From Brienomyrus brachyistius (lineage: Eukaryota > Chordata > Actinopteri > Osteoglossiformes > Mormyridae): a stretch of DNA of 64,000 nt. A program made the position numbers and the translations under genes. How positions within the stretch are numbered: the first letter of the stretch is position 1; every line of letters starts with the position of its first letter. Under the pieces are notes generated by a model. The model saw only the letters and a program-made list of their open reading frames with translations. It had not been told where the DNA came from and searched no databases. Where the stretch lies: contig NC_064548.1 of assembly GCF_023856365.1 (NCBI RefSeq), forward strand, positions 21,996,461 through 22,060,460, written 5' to 3'. This document shows positions 1-14,500 of the stretch, in pieces.

Positions 1-2463
1 GCGACCTCGTTAACTACTTTGGTAAACACCCAACAATATTCACAGACTTCCTCACAGATGATTTATATGAATAGAACGACAGACGACAGCCTGGATTTAT
101 CTCCAGCTAAGTAGACGAATTCATATCGTGACAAGGATACCTGTAATTAACGGGAGCAGCTCTGCAGTGTTGATGTACTTCAGCACAGTTATCCTCTTGC
201 TTCTTAACGACTCTGTGGTGTGTGTTTTTCACGTTGCCATGCCAGCCAACAGCGGGGAACTGGTTAAATCAGAGTGCGGCAGAGACTGTTTCTCAACCTT
301 AATGTGGAGAAACAGTATTTCATTGCTACATTTACAGCAATTGAACAGCATGCCTTTTACAAAGGATATTTATTGGTCAGGCCTCTGTGTAGTTTCCTCT
401 GATCTATCTAATCAGGAACTGAACAGCCGGCGGTCTTGGGCTGAGTTATGGTATTCTCCGCTTTTTGATTTTTTATTTTTTTTTGTCCCTGTTGCATATC
501 CCTTAGCCTTTCTGTTTCATCTGTGCTGATTGAAGGCATCGATTCGTTTGTCACCCGCTGGAGTTGCTTTTAGGTCCTGCATATTCGTTTTAAAGCTACA
601 TTATTGCAAATCTGATGTCGTTCATTAACAAGAAATTCAAATCATCAACCCATGTTATAAATGAACGTTTAACAGAAAGAAGGCAGTGGAATGTGCTTCC
701 ATATTTCTATGAATATCAATCAGCTGCATATGCTACACCTTTCAGTCTTCTAGGGTATGCTTGGATTAAATTGTAACTGCTGCTAAGCGGTTATACTGCA
801 CTGTGACTAGTGGCTCTAGGAGCTGCTCTTGTAGGCTGGTGCTGAGGTTTCGTGTCGTGTGTCTCTGTCAGGCTGAGAATTCTCAGGAACTAATGGCTTT
901 GTGAAATATTTAATTTCATATTCCAGTGAGACATTGTTCTGTGAGTTTCTGGTCACCCCTCCCCAAGTGCATGGTAGAGGAGAGGCTTTGGCCTCTTATG
1001 TTTGACACAGCTCAGGACCCTGGGGAGCGCAGGTGCAATACCTCCCTGGACCCAGCATCTGTTCCTGACCAGCTCGAGGATACTGTCATAGTCTAGAGAG
1101 AGATAATCATTGTCGCAGGTGTCAGTCTAAGCTTTTTTGTTCCTCCTGCCCAGGGACATTCATTTGTGCTTGCAGAGTGTGGGGTCTTTCCAAAGTTTTC
1201 TTATCCAGTAAGTTTTAGTTCCTAATTAGGTCTTTCTGTGCTGCCACGTGAGGCACATGGTCATTATGATGTTGGGCTGGTACCCAGGGCTGTGTGTTTG
1301 GCCCCCAGTCAGGAAACTGTGACCTTATTTCTGATGGTCAGAAGGGAAAACCGAGGTGAGGGCTGTTAGACTAAGTATATAAAATACCAATAACTCTCTC
1401 TGGTCTGTTCCATTACTTTCTCTGCATAACAGTTAATAGTTAGGTATGAGTACAGGCAGTCTCCAGGTTAAAGCTGTCTGCCTCATAGACAGTTCGTACG
1501 AACAGTCTGCCATAAATCCTCTTATATTAAATTTGGGTTAAATACAGTTATTTTTAATAACTAACGCATCACGCTACTTTGTGGCACATGTGAAAACATT
1601 GTGAGGCTTCAGTGGTTCATCGCCTCGAGGTACCTTACTGTTTATAGTTACTTTCATCACTATTAGTATTATTGCTATTAGTATTATTACTTTTCCAACT
1701 CGCCTACAAATTACTTTTACTTGACGTAAAGACAGACTTTGGGAATGGATCTTGTTTGTAACCTGGGTCCTGTGTGAATGTGAAAAAGAGAGTTTATGCC
1801 CTGTGTTGCGACTGAGGGAGAGTTTGAGTATTGGATGCGGCTGTCTGTGGGTCAGTTCTGGTCTGGCTCATACCTCCCCGGCCAGATGGTGCTCCATTAA
1901 TGACATTGTAGACTATGGTTGAATGTTTCACATTCTTTCATTAACGGTTTAAAATATTGCTTCTGGCCAGCTGGCCGCCTTAAACACTGTTACTCTCCAA
2001 AATAAAATGTCCCAGAGGAAAATCGCGAGGTGGTTGAAGGTCATCTGAAAGCAAGAGAGCCCAGTACAGTTTGGTTCCTAAGAAGCGTCTTGTTGGGTGC
2101 TCTCTTTAGTGCTTGTACTCGCAGTGAGTGATTCGGAGTCGAGGGGGGAGGGGGGGTGGGTGGGTGGGTTAAATCAGTTACCAACCTGTCCTTCTTTATT
2201 GATATTGTCTTGCTTGGGAAATGCATTAGTGTGGAGGACTTTCAGCATGATTTCCATTTCCTGCTTTCCGCAGCCACACTATATAAGTGCAAGAAATACT
2301 TACTACAAGCCAAAGTAAGAGGTCTGCTGGCTGGGAGGTTGTTTGCTTTGCTGATGGACTCTCGGGGCGACGTCGTTGTCGCACCACTCCATCATGAGGT
2401 CAATTCCCGCTATTCCGGGTCCTTCTCCTGATTGACGACGTCTCTTCATGTTTTGGTTTGCAG
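1..2463 (+). other. ube2f intron sequence, no exon found
   Basis: AT-rich DNA with no exon that I can support. The open frame at 128-529 has no recognisable protein and poor coding character. A G-rich tract at 2141-2169 (runs of 6, 7, 3, 3 and 3 G) could form a quadruplex. By position this is the intron before the catalytic exon. Confidence 0.6.
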
Positions 2464-2534
2464 CCTCCCAAAGTTAAATGCCTCACCAGGATATGGCACC
2501 CCAACATCACAGAGACCGGAGAAATCTGTCTGAG
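2464..2534 (+). CDS. ube2f: ube2f exon with the catalytic cysteine
   Basis: The exon follows a TTTGCAG acceptor and ends before GTAAAT. It encodes [20 protein letters not shown] then ICL plus the first two bases (AG) of a serine codon. It contains the HPN motif, which shapes the active site, and the cysteine that forms the NEDD8 thioester (Cys116 in human numbering). The exon starts in phase 0 and ends in phase 2, and the next exon supplies the missing base. Confidence 0.94.
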
Positions 2535-5500
2535 GTAAATATCGCGGGGTGTCTGAGCGTTCGATCTGGAGTCCGCACTGGCCAGTGGGGCACACCTGTT
2601 GCCATGGTTGTGCCAACTCTGTGTGACGATCTGGTGGCAGGCTTGGTGTTGGTGCAGGAATCTACTTCTGAATCTTGGGATGGTACTACAATTATTTTTA
2701 ATGCCTGATTTTACCTTATGTCTGATATGATTAAAACTGCTAGTATTATTCAGTTAATCGTCTTTCGTAGCGCTTTTTCACACAAGCTTGCAAAGGGTTT
2801 ACAGCAGCTTTTCCTGAGGGTACTGAAAAAAAAGTGTAAAAGTGGCTATGTAGGTGCAGATGGTTTGGTTAGAGTAGCCAGGGGGGGTCGGGGGGGTGGG
2901 GTTGAGTCCTCTCTGGAGTCCCCTGATACAGATAAAACTGGCATCCATTTCTCTAGCTGTCCGTTATCAATGTGAAGATGAATAAAAGCAGATAGGACTG
3001 AATTGCCTTGAACCCACAATTTTTAGAGAGATTGAGAGACCTTGATACACCACAATTCACGCCGTACGGAGAGTAGTGCATAATTATATATTGCAAAAAA
3101 TATTAATCTGTCAGTTATGAAAAGGTCATCACTTCTGGAAGTTTTTGTCTTTTATTGGATGAAGTTAGCCAGCTGATTTTTATGTGATCTGTATTTTAAT
3201 GGTGAGTTTAATTGGTGCATTATGGATATATTATGTAAAATCTCTGAGGTAGATGAATGCTTTGAATCCATTGTCTGTATCTATCCATTTATATCCGGAT
3301 TGAACTGGTTTTACATACTAAATACACACACTTTGCACTCTATAAGGCCCTGATGAGTAAGGCACCAAGCCAACATGGCGTTTCTGGGGGCTTTGAGAGT
3401 ATAGTGTAGGTTTGTTGTGCACAGTGTGGAACCTCACTCAGGGGCTGCCCCCCTTTGTCCCATTTGTGTCCTAGGTAACACTGCACGCACGGCTCATTCC
3501 ATGTGAAATCATCAAACTTTCACACCTCATCGTCGCGTATTTTAACTGAACTTGGCGTGCTGATTTGAGATTTAAGCAAGCAAAGTTTTAACTTTTTTTA
3601 GGCAGGGTGGGGCGTATGACTTTGACTGGCTATCCTAGCCAACAATTATCACCATATGCAGCCGCGACATGACTTTACAAGCATCAAAGGTTGAGTGATT
3701 CCCTCAGTGTGCATTTACGCTGGACCGATTTGCACACCCCCTCACCTCTGATGAATGCAGGGCATTTATTAGTCATATTTACTAGCCATGTGGGCCTTTT
3801 CAATAGTACGGCAAGTACAGGTGTCTGCAATGGCATTAATGAAGTTTCCATGAAATTTTATTGTAGCATATTTGTAACCTTAATGTTATTACCTGTGCTT
3901 GTCATTCAACTTAATGTCAGTTTGGCTGCCATTAAAAAGGGCCATTAGTGATATGAAACCATGTCACGCTACCTTTACGTCAAGATATCTCAGCAACACC
4001 TTAAAAACCAAAGACCAAATTTTCTGGAGATGTTCATGACATTATGATCTAGCTTTAGTTAAAAAAAATTATCAATTTTGAAATATATACGGTTTTTGAA
4101 TTTTTAATATTTTAATCAGTTATTGCATAGTCATTATTCAAATGGGGATGACATATTATTTGTTCAATCTATAGAACTGGACATTAGCTTTAAAACAATA
4201 ATGGACCACTTCTGTTCAGCTTACATTAAGGTAAATATAATCAAAGTCATAGCCCCCCCCCCCCCCCCCCCCGCCCAAAAAAAAAAAAAAACTTTATTTG
4301 CTTAAATCTCCCTCAGTATTGATCCCAGAAACACCCAATTTTCATTTTCACGAGTTACTCATGTGACCAAATCAGCATGGCAAGTTCAGTTAAAATCAGT
4401 GACGATGAGGTCCGAAAGTGTGATGATTTGACATGGAATGACCCAAATACCAAGTGCCGATAGACACTAAAAAGCACCCCAGTTAGCAACGTGTTTGCAG
4501 AGTAAAACAAATAGGAGGTTTTAGGTGGAGTGAACTTCCGTCGGTAGACACAGTCCTGGTCCCTGACAGATGGCACTGGGAACCAGCCTCTGTTTGGGGT
4601 CCATGTCCCTCATGGACTCCCTTGGTGTCTTTCTGACAGACTCCCAACAGGCGAGGGAGACTCCTGACAGCGACATACCGTAGATGAGCAATCGCCTGAG
4701 TTAATGAGGTTTTTTTTCTACTCTTTTCCTGGCTTACAGCTTACTGAGGGAACATTCAATCGACGGCACAGGTTGGGCCCCGACCCGAACTCTGAAGGTG
4801 AGTCCTCTGTCCTGGTATCAGATGATGCCCCGGTAGTGTCGGAATCGGTTCGGTTAAAGAGCGGTTGGCTGCCTGTGCTGTGATTATCTCAGCCATGTGG
4901 CCCATGGACCCCGAGTGTAATGCGTGAAGTTCCTGGCGTGCTACAGTCATATGCCTTCTGCATAATAGTGCTAATTCCTGCTGCTTCCTGCTTCTTTGGG
5001 TGCTGGGGTATTAGCATAGCTTGGTTCGGAAAGTCTGTGGGTGTAGTATGTCCTCCTGGTCTGCTGGAGGCGCACAGAGGAGGACATGGCAGGTAACGTA
5101 AGGCATGCGCCAGCTGGCTGTGGACTGCTTCACTTCATGGCTCATTAGATATATACCTTTGGGCGGCAGAATCAGCAGTATGTAAATGCTCTGCCTCCAG
5201 CGACACCGTGAGTACTCTGTAAAGGAGTCCCCCACGTCAAATCAGCCTCCATCTAGAACTTTCTGGTAGTGAGTCCAATATAAAGTTCCAGCACCGCTTA
5301 AACATGCTGCGTCTTGTCTGATAAGCTTATTTTTGAGGCCTATGCTTCCCATTGGCCTACACCGTGTAGCTTCTCCCCAACGTGTCTCCACCACCTCCTC
5401 GTGGCACCGCCACTTGCTGCTTTTAGTCTGAATCACGTCAAACGGTCTGGCACAGGGCACCTCGACCTCCCCCAGACGACAGTACTTATGACCCCCCTGC

Positions 5501-8500
5501 AGTCTAAGCCTGCTGGAAGCTAGCTTTGCCGCTGCATACTGGCTCACATGGGACCATTCTCCAGTGTTCTGGCCGCTCGGAACGCTGTGTCAGGTTGCCT
5601 TTTTAATGTACCCTCTGTAAAAATGGCTCCCCATCAGACTGAATAGAGGGCTGATGCCAAAATGAAGGGGAAAGCGCTATAGAGGGTCCCTTTTATTACG
5701 GCTTTGCCCAGGTGATACCCATGCAGTGCCCATTTCGGCTCCTCTTTGGGGTGGCAGGTCAGTAATGTGAATAGAGCTCCCCCTCCCCCCCCCCCGACAT
5801 CACGCCCTGTGTGCGTTTGCGCAGTGCCGTTGGTCTCCTACAACTTTGTGAAATTACAGGACACCAAGTGCATGTGCTGTGCACTGCAACTAGCAATGGC
5901 TCACGCATAATTAAGGTGTGAGTTTGGAATCTAATTCCATTTAAATGCAGCCATGTCGTTTTTTCCTTTTTCAGTAACTGGGGAAAACCAAGCCCAAAAG
6001 CAGGGTGATTCATCAGTACATTCAGACCTGTTTTGCAGGCCCCCGGCTGAACCTGTCTCCCTAAACTGCCTCTCTCATCGGCACACCAAAGAAATACTTG
6101 TTATTGGGGTCTATGTTACCGAGCCCAGGGACTATAATCGGTGTATTTCCCAAAATGCAATTGTTTCATTGCTCGTGGGCCTATTGCCTTCCCATTATCC
6201 AGACGACTCTGTGTCCCCAGGCTGCGGTGACAGTATAGTGAGCGCTCTCCCCGCTGATCGTGCAGGATTCAGGCTGCAGGGATGCGGAGAAGAGCCCCCG
6301 GGTTTCCTTTCTATATGACTTCTGTTAGCAGAGACAAATGGCTATGTCACCCAGGCCTTGCAGCTGACGTATGGCTATGCTGTGTGCCTTCCTGCAAGCG
6401 TTTGATTAATCATGATATCTAGAGATGGGGGGGGGGGCTGGTTTATTTCCTAGGATGTGGTAAACATGATGGCGTGGATCTCTCAGGAGCCCCAGGCACG
6501 TCCTGGAATAAACGATTTTCTAGCCAGCTGCTGGCAGTCGTCCCGAAAGCTCTTGTATGGGTGTTTGTTTATATACAGATATACTAATGGAGATGAGTGG
6601 TTGAGGTAGACCGCTTATGAAATATAATTCATCTTCTTGGCCTTTTGCTTCGGTATTTCCTTTATCTGCAGCAAAATGTGCAAAAAGAGTGAAACGCGTG
6701 CTGCTAAAGACAGGCCGCAACGCTACCGACAGTCACCACTTACTCTGCAGTTCAGAATATATGCTTTTAAATTTAGTTACGTCTGCCTGTATGTGGCAGG
6801 GTCTCTGTGTTGTATCATAGCAATGGGTGTCTGAACCTTTTTGAACTCTGCAGGAGGAACGTCTCGAATGAGGAGGCATTTTTTGGTAGGGGAAAGGAAG
6901 ACTGTGGTGCTGTCTGCTGCCCCGGGATACTTGACTCATACAGGTCGAAGGCTATGTGCATTTCTATCATGCTAGTTACCCTCCAGGGGGTAGCCCAGTC
7001 CTGTGCCCTTTACTGCCTGCGATGGCTTCCCACGCCCCAAAATCCTGCGTTCGGTATGCAGTTGGAAAATGTGTGTATGTGTAAAATGCTGGTTTCTAAT
7101 TCAGATATTAATATGCTACCCTACAGTTTTGTATGTGAATTGCTGGTTTTCTGAAGTAGTGTGTGTGTTTAGATGAGCCTGCTTGGTCCTCAGAACCTGG
7201 CCTCACTGCCTGCTCCTCTCCGTGCCACTGTCTTTTCCCTTTGCCCGGAAGGGTCTCCCTAGCCTTCTGTGAGCTCTCCTTGGGTCAGCGTTTGTTGTGC
7301 CGAGCTCCTTCTCCTTCCCTGTCCCCTGCTGGTCTCCCTATCCGATTCCGCATGACGGCCGTGCTGTGAACGGGTCAGACCTCAGTCTGCTCCTTATACC
7401 TGCTAACTAGACACGAAGACAATGTTTTCAGGTTAGCATTCTTCAAGCATGACAGGGAGGGAATCCAGGTCTCTCCCTCACTCTTTGTAGGTTTTGCTTA
7501 TCCTAAGAAACTTCCCTTCTCTTTCATGCTTATTTCCATTGTTTGTCGCGCTGGATGTACTCATAACGAGCATATTCTTGTGGCTTATAATAAATGTTGA
7601 TATTTATATATTATACCACATCACTCTGCTCCTGACTTCAAAGATGTCTTTCTCGTTTGGAAACCGCAATCAAGGTTTCACTGCTCCAACTGTTTAAAAT
7701 TTCTGATTATCCCGGGCTGAGGAATGGATCTGTGAAAGATCAGGAGGACTGTGCCAAATTAAAATGCTTGTGTAAACAGTTACAGCAGGACTGACAGGCC
7801 TAACAGGACCTGCCACTAAGCTCTGAGTAGCCAGCCCTCAAGGCCGATGTGTGGCCTTGGGTCATGTAACGTAACGTCTGTCAGCAGAGCAAAGTCAACA
7901 AAGACATGGAGAAAATGGCAGAGTACAACCTGACTGTTATATTTTTAGGAATTAAATGAGCTCTTTAGTTGTATCCCAATCTGAGACAAGCCTTTGAATA
8001 CAGCTCATTTGACATAAATTAGCTGAATGTTTCTTGTTGAAAACTTTAGCAGGACAGTCTTTCATCGCATCCTGCCAGATTTAGTCTTTATGTAAACAGT
8101 TTCTGCTCGAGTTCTAGTTTGAAAAATAACCTTTCCATTCAGAGTCGAGTTACTCCTCAGAGTCTCTGTGAACCAGGGGAGAACAACGAAAAGGGGAAGG
8201 AATCCGGATGTGTCCTGTATGGCCACCAGCATGCTCCAAAGCACCGCTTGATGGCCTCTCACCCACAAAAGTGGCTCTAGTAGAACGTCTACAGACAACT
8301 GCAGGGTCAAGTGAAGGAGCTAAGCTGCTTCTCATGACTTCTTGCTATAAGGTCTTCTGAAATCTGTTTTGGTTGAACAGCAATCAGTGTGTCGGTTTGT
8401 TAAATCCTCTTAAAATTTAATATGCCTTGCTCTGTAAATCCAGTGAGTTATGTGCCGTTTTACGGGTTGGACAGATCTTCAGTGAAGAATCAGTCACTGA

Positions 8501-11500
8501 CAGCCTTGGAAAGTGGAGTTTCCTTCTGTCTCCCCCGTGGAAATCATCGCCTCATTTTCAGCTGAAGACCCCCACCGGGAAAAACGATTGTAGCATTGTA
8601 TCAGAGACGCTTTTAGGCTGGTGATATGTGGTCACGCTGAGATGCAGCTGTCTAGAGCTGTCTGATGTACCTGTTGTTGGTGCAAATGTGAAGCCAAATT
8701 AGAGTTATTGTTAAATGAAGGAATTCTATGCTGTATTTTCAGGCTTAATGATTACTTGAGTCACTTTACTAAATAAACTTCTGCAAGGATATTTTCCTAC
8801 CCTTGTAAATGTGTCTTGGAGGGAGGGGTTGATTTGGATGAAGGTCCTATCAGCCAAAAACAGGGGAAACTGTCGTCTGTGTATCCTGAGACACTGAGCT
8901 ACTTCATCACAGGGGATGTTGTCGGCACATCAAAGTTTGCAAAGGAAACATTTGGGACTGAAGATGCCATGAATGTGAGACGTGTAACCTTTTAATTAAC
9001 CGAGCTTGACATGCCAGTGTCACGACCACGGTCGGGCGAAGCGGCGATCGTGCGGGCAAGCAGGCAGGAACGGGCAGACAAGCCGTAATCAGGGCAAACA
9101 CGGCGTTTATTCAGGAAACTGGGGATCAGGAAACATAGGACGGCAACTGACATCAATGACGGACGAAGGACTCAGGTAAGACACGGACTGAAATACACAG
9201 GACTGATTGAAAATAATCAGACACAGCTGGGTACAATCGGGACAGAACACGTGGGTAATCCGGGGGCGTGGCACACATGAGGAGCCGACGAGCAGGGCAT
9301 GACAGCCAGTGACAGGACCCTGTCAGTGCATGAATGTAAGCAAATGGTTGATTTAAGTTCAGCTCAGTATTGATCTGGTATCGTTAGGCTTAATATGGTT
9401 TTCTGTAGGTTTAACCTGGTTTTTGTTGTTATGAATAGCTGTGAGCTATTGGAACTGTGGATACAGAAACCAGCTATGTGTCACTGTTTCAAAGTTATTG
9501 GCTAGTTCATGAAATGTCATTATCTGTTTACAGGAATTTAGCTGCTGTTTAGCAGCATGCTGAAGTTCAGAGCAGAGTAACTTAGTGGAGGCTTCTTCCC
9601 TCTGTACACTTACTGGCGGCCCTGCTTGTTATTCCTCAGTATTTTAGAATAATGTAGGGAATGCAAACTTGTTTTTACAAGCGATGAGAGAAATGCCTCA
9701 TGCCTTTTCACTACTTTCCAGTGAAGCTTTTTAAGCTTTTGCTGAGATACTTGATTACTGCTCAAAATACACAAGGAATATTCCTGTATTCCTGATGACT
9801 GTGCCAGGATGTATTGCTTCTCGGATTAAATCGTCCACTCGGCCTTGTTGTATTCTTATATGTCTCCTAGTGCTTAAGCTATTTTTTTTTCTTAAAGCAG
9901 CTTAGTCCATGTATACAGCCAAGCAGTTGTGGTTAACTTCAGGGTTCAGTGCTGTACATCTCATGATGTTAGTGTGCTGTAGATTACAAAACCTGGTAAC
10001 CCCAGTTTAGGAAAGAACCACGAGCAGTGTGAACATTATTATTCTTATTCGATTATTTGTGTTTAGTTGAGGTGTGTCTAACCCCTGGCTGTGCATTCAT
10101 ATTTTATAAAGAGGTTTAGCTACCTCTGTAATTGTTTTGATTCGATTTTGAACGTTGTATGCATTTTGCTGTTGCTTCTTCCCTGAAGGTTTCCTTAGGG
10201 TGAGATGTTCTTCATTGAGGTTAATTGTGGTTTATTGCATGCATGTTCTGGTGTTACGTGACCTGGTGGCTCACATTTACTATTTTAATGCTGTTCTACT
10301 GCTCTAGCCTTGACCAGACAGTCAATGGAATCCTTTGCTCTTTGCTGTACCTTAAGGAGAGCAGGCAATGCTGGATCGCCTGAATCAATTTTAGCCATAA
10401 TTTTGGGCAAGAAAGGCTCGTAGGTTTGTTGTTTTGCCCCAAAATATTTTCTGCACATTTCACATTTTGTTTTAAAGACAGTCGTGTGAGTACGTTAACG
10501 CAAATCTGACACGAATGGCATGTCTCATATGAAAAGTTGCCAGACAGTTTGCAGAGTCTGTGTGCGTACAGGAAGACATTTCTGACATTGCCACGTTACT
10601 TCGGATAAAAACGAACAGCGACTCTAGCATATGTCAACATCTTCTGATCATCGGAGAAAAAAAAATATAACAGTTGTTTTACAAGTCACTAATGTGTCTG
10701 AGTCATTATTTGTTTCTGGTTTCTTGCAGGACGTGGTCTGGGGATTGAATTCCTTATTTACTGTAAGTAGCACTTACCCTGCAGTATAGATGCTTGCTTT
10801 GTTTTCACTGGAGAGGCTGGTAGACTAAGAAAACATATGTTCCTGGGCATGCCAACTACATGGCATATGGACGAAGCGCTCATATGGGCTCCTCCCCAGT
10901 GTGTGTTATTCACGTTGCACAGACCCCCTGACGGCTTCCCTTTTATATCGAACATGCCTAACCTAGGATTTAACTACAGCTTTGCAGAGTCACCTCTACA
11001 TGTTAATGTTAAAGACAGCAGGAGCTGTAAGAGGCAAACATGCTGGTGGTCTGTGTGGGATTGGCATGCTCAGACGGGTGGGGGGTGGGGTGGGTATTAG
11101 CCCTGTTATTCCTGGCCCTCCTAACCCCCCCCCCCCCTCCCCCCCCAATTGAAATCCCACAGGACCTGCTGAATTTCGACGACCCGCTGAACATTGATGC
11201 AGCAGAGCACCACCTGCGCGATAAGGTAACGCACGTTGGGGGAAATGGGGTGCCGAGTGGCCTCTGTGTCCCTCGTTCCTGACAGCTGTGCTGGTCCTCA
11301 GTCAGCACCTGCTACCCCGTGACACGTCCTGTGACCCTGCGGCGCGTGATGCCGGTCGGCTGCCTTCAGTCTGTCAGTGTGGGGAGAAAAACGGGGTCAA
11401 ACAGGAGCTGCAGGCCTTAGTGCTGGGGTTTTGGCTCTGTCTTTACTCTTTCCTATGTCCTAAGTTTAATTGTGTTACTGCAACTGTCCAGATTTATTAG

Positions 11501-14500
11501 CAGTCATCGCAGAGGTCAGGTGTCAGAAGCGTGTCTCACGTCCTCTGAAATCGGCCTTCCCACCGTGTGATGTTTCCTCTCATCAGAGCTATTTGCTCTG
11601 CATGCCTGGTTGGGCTATTTGCTGTGCTCAAATCGTCAGTCTTTCCTTACCAGATCGATGAATGTAGAGGAAATTCCCAGCTATATCATCTTGGTTAGAC
11701 TAGATTTGACGTGGGGAAGCAGCCCTGCGTGATCATGGTCGGCTCCAGCGCTCACCAGCTCCCGCCTCGCTCTGCTTGTCACATTAAGCTTTTCCCTTCT
11801 GACAGGCACCAGGAACCCAGATCATCAAAACCTTCAGTACCGAGACATTTAAATCACTGAGTGGATTTTAATAACCTCAGGATCTTCTCGGATCTTTAGG
11901 TCTGGTGCCGTCTCTGGATGCTTTCAGCGTATGGACATGTGTGCTCTGGGGGTTATGAAGCCGAGCCACCTACTTTTTCCGGCCACGAATATGAAAATGC
12001 TCTTCTAACATTGCGGATGGAGATTGAAGCTCCGTAAAGTCAGGAAACTGAAGATTACATGTCCCTTCCATTGGCATCTTCTGTGAGCCTGTAAACGGTG
12101 ACAAAATGTCAGTCTCTTAGGTGCTGGATTTCCCGCCTTTTCTTAGGCTTGAGTAGGCTGTCACGGGGGCCTCATGTGATTTTACTCCGTGGTATTTTCG
12201 CTGCTTCTAATTAAGTTGGCCTCTTCTCAGAATGAGCACTGTGACAGGTCAAGCCTTCGTCATTTTCAGGGTCGAGGACCTGAACCCGGACGTGCAGGCG
12301 GATGTTTCCAGCACATACTGAAACATTAGTCGTGTGGAAATTTTTGCCTTTCATCAGCAAAACACAAACTGAGGGCCCTATATAACAAGGCCAATCCCAG
12401 CATAACGCTCTCCTCAATTTCATGCTCAAACATTGCCTCTGCTGACCTTCTCAGGGTTCTTATATCCGGTCGTGTTCTATTGTTCTTTCTCCTTCAGCCT
12501 GTCTGCACGGGCAGCTGTCGGTTCCATCTCCGCTTCAACCACCCCCCCTCCAGGCCCCAGTATGAGTCAGAGCAATATGCTCCAGTCAAACAGGATTGCT
12601 CCAACACATTTTGCCCTGCTTGGGGGGGGGGGGGGGGCTCTGAAAGCACGCTGTACATTAGGATGAGTTAGGGTCATGGTCCGCTACCTGCCACACTGAT
12701 GACACAGGCCACGGGGCAGAAGTGATGCTGGATTTCGCAGGGACAGCCGCCGCACCCTGATTTCCAGCAGTAATTCAGCACTCTTGGAGGCACGGCCTTG
12801 TAATTTTCCGCCGTTTTATCCCTTTAAGAACAATTCTCTGCAAGGTCTTGATTGATATATTTGCTAAATCCATAGGAACTTGAGTTGCTGCCCGGACCTG
12901 GGTGTGGAGCTCCAGGTTTGTCAATGACTTTTCTATACCACAGTGAAAGGCTGGCTGGCAGGAACAGCCCCAGTGGGGTATTAAAGCCCACCCAACTCTT
13001 TTCTCCTACTCCTGATGGCTGGGTCAGCTTTTTGCCTGTAGTACAGGCTTGGAGGAGGTCTTTCAGCCTTCTCTCACTCCTTATTGGGTTGAAGAGGGCA
13101 GATCTGTAGCTGCAGGTTATCGTGTAATGCCATGCAAAGGGGGTCTCAGCTGTCAGTCGTCCTACCGACCCGCACATCACAGTGGCCTGCATGTGATCCT
13201 GATCGGCTGCCTGCCTGACTGCGCAGACCGCATGTCGTTCCCCTACATGCTTGTGGTTTTGCTTCGTCTTGTCACACGTGTTCAGTTGATATTCCATGGG
13301 TTGCTGTTTACTGGAACAGGCATCACGTGGAGAGTTTTGGCTCATTGGGAGAAGCGGTTCAGTGGCGTTATCCTACCCTTTGGACCATTCACGGAAGGTC
13401 ACCTAGAAGCTCCGGGAACACATCCGCTTCCGTGCAGCCGCTGTTATTCCAGTCGGGCCTTTAATTCCTTTGTCCTTCGCTCCACCTGCTTTGCACATCC
13501 CGCCTCACGGTAGTTAGTCATCACAATGACTTTGAAGCTTAATTAGAGTAACAACTCTCCTTTCTTGAACATGTCAGCCTCAGCGTAACGAGGAAATTCT
13601 TATTAACTTCAACGCTGGCAAGACAAAGCATGCAAGCACTTGTGGTACAATGATAAAATTACACAGTTTGCTTGAGTGACCTAAAAATATGCATGATAAA
13701 ATAGGATTCCATGACAATGAGGAATAAAAGGCAGGGAATAGGCACATTATTTTCCCCTGCCAATCCCTCTCTAGCTGCCGTCTGTTGGCTCTCAGATTTT
13801 ACCTATACGTGAACTGAGCACATTAATCACCAGGCCATTATATCTGTCCCATTAAGCTCGGACATCTGCCTCTGCACCCAGTAAAGACGTAATGGAGAAA
13901 TTGCTCATCAACCTTGCCTAAAGACGCCTTTGACTGAAAATTCTGGTAGATTCCTAAAGCCTGGCTCCCTTCAGGTTAAGGCTGATTTGTAGAGTGTTTG
14001 ATTGGGCAGTGTGTTGGTTATAACATTTTGGTCTGTTGCAACTGTGGTTCACTTGATTGCACAGGGGCGAGATCATATTGCATTCAACTCCTTGTAGAGG
14101 GACCCCCTCTCAGAGCTTCTGCAGTCCTGTGTCCATCCCCAGCTCCCCGAAACGGTTACTGGTCATGGATTAGCGGAAGTGCACCAGAGCACGGATGCCG
14201 ACGGTGTGAGAGGAATCCGGGCACGTTTAGATGAGGTTCAGCTCATGGAACATGGCAGACAGATGGCTTCCATATGTGTTTGTGCAAGAGCAACGAGGGG
14301 CTCTGAGCTCTGAATCCCATTCCTGTACCTCGATGTCATCACCCAGTGTCACTGTATTCCATGTGCCTTTGATCTGAAACTAGTGTTAAATTAACTTGCT
14401 GTTTTCTTAATCAGTTGGCATGTTTGCTGAATAATACTGCAGTCATTATCACATTATTTGGATACGCCTGACTCTAAAACAGCAGTATTTGTCAGTTTGG

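Noticed and set aside
13049..13513. 154-codon + strand frame in a ube2f intron
   Set aside because: No recognisable domain, and an equally long - strand frame overlaps it; likely chance.
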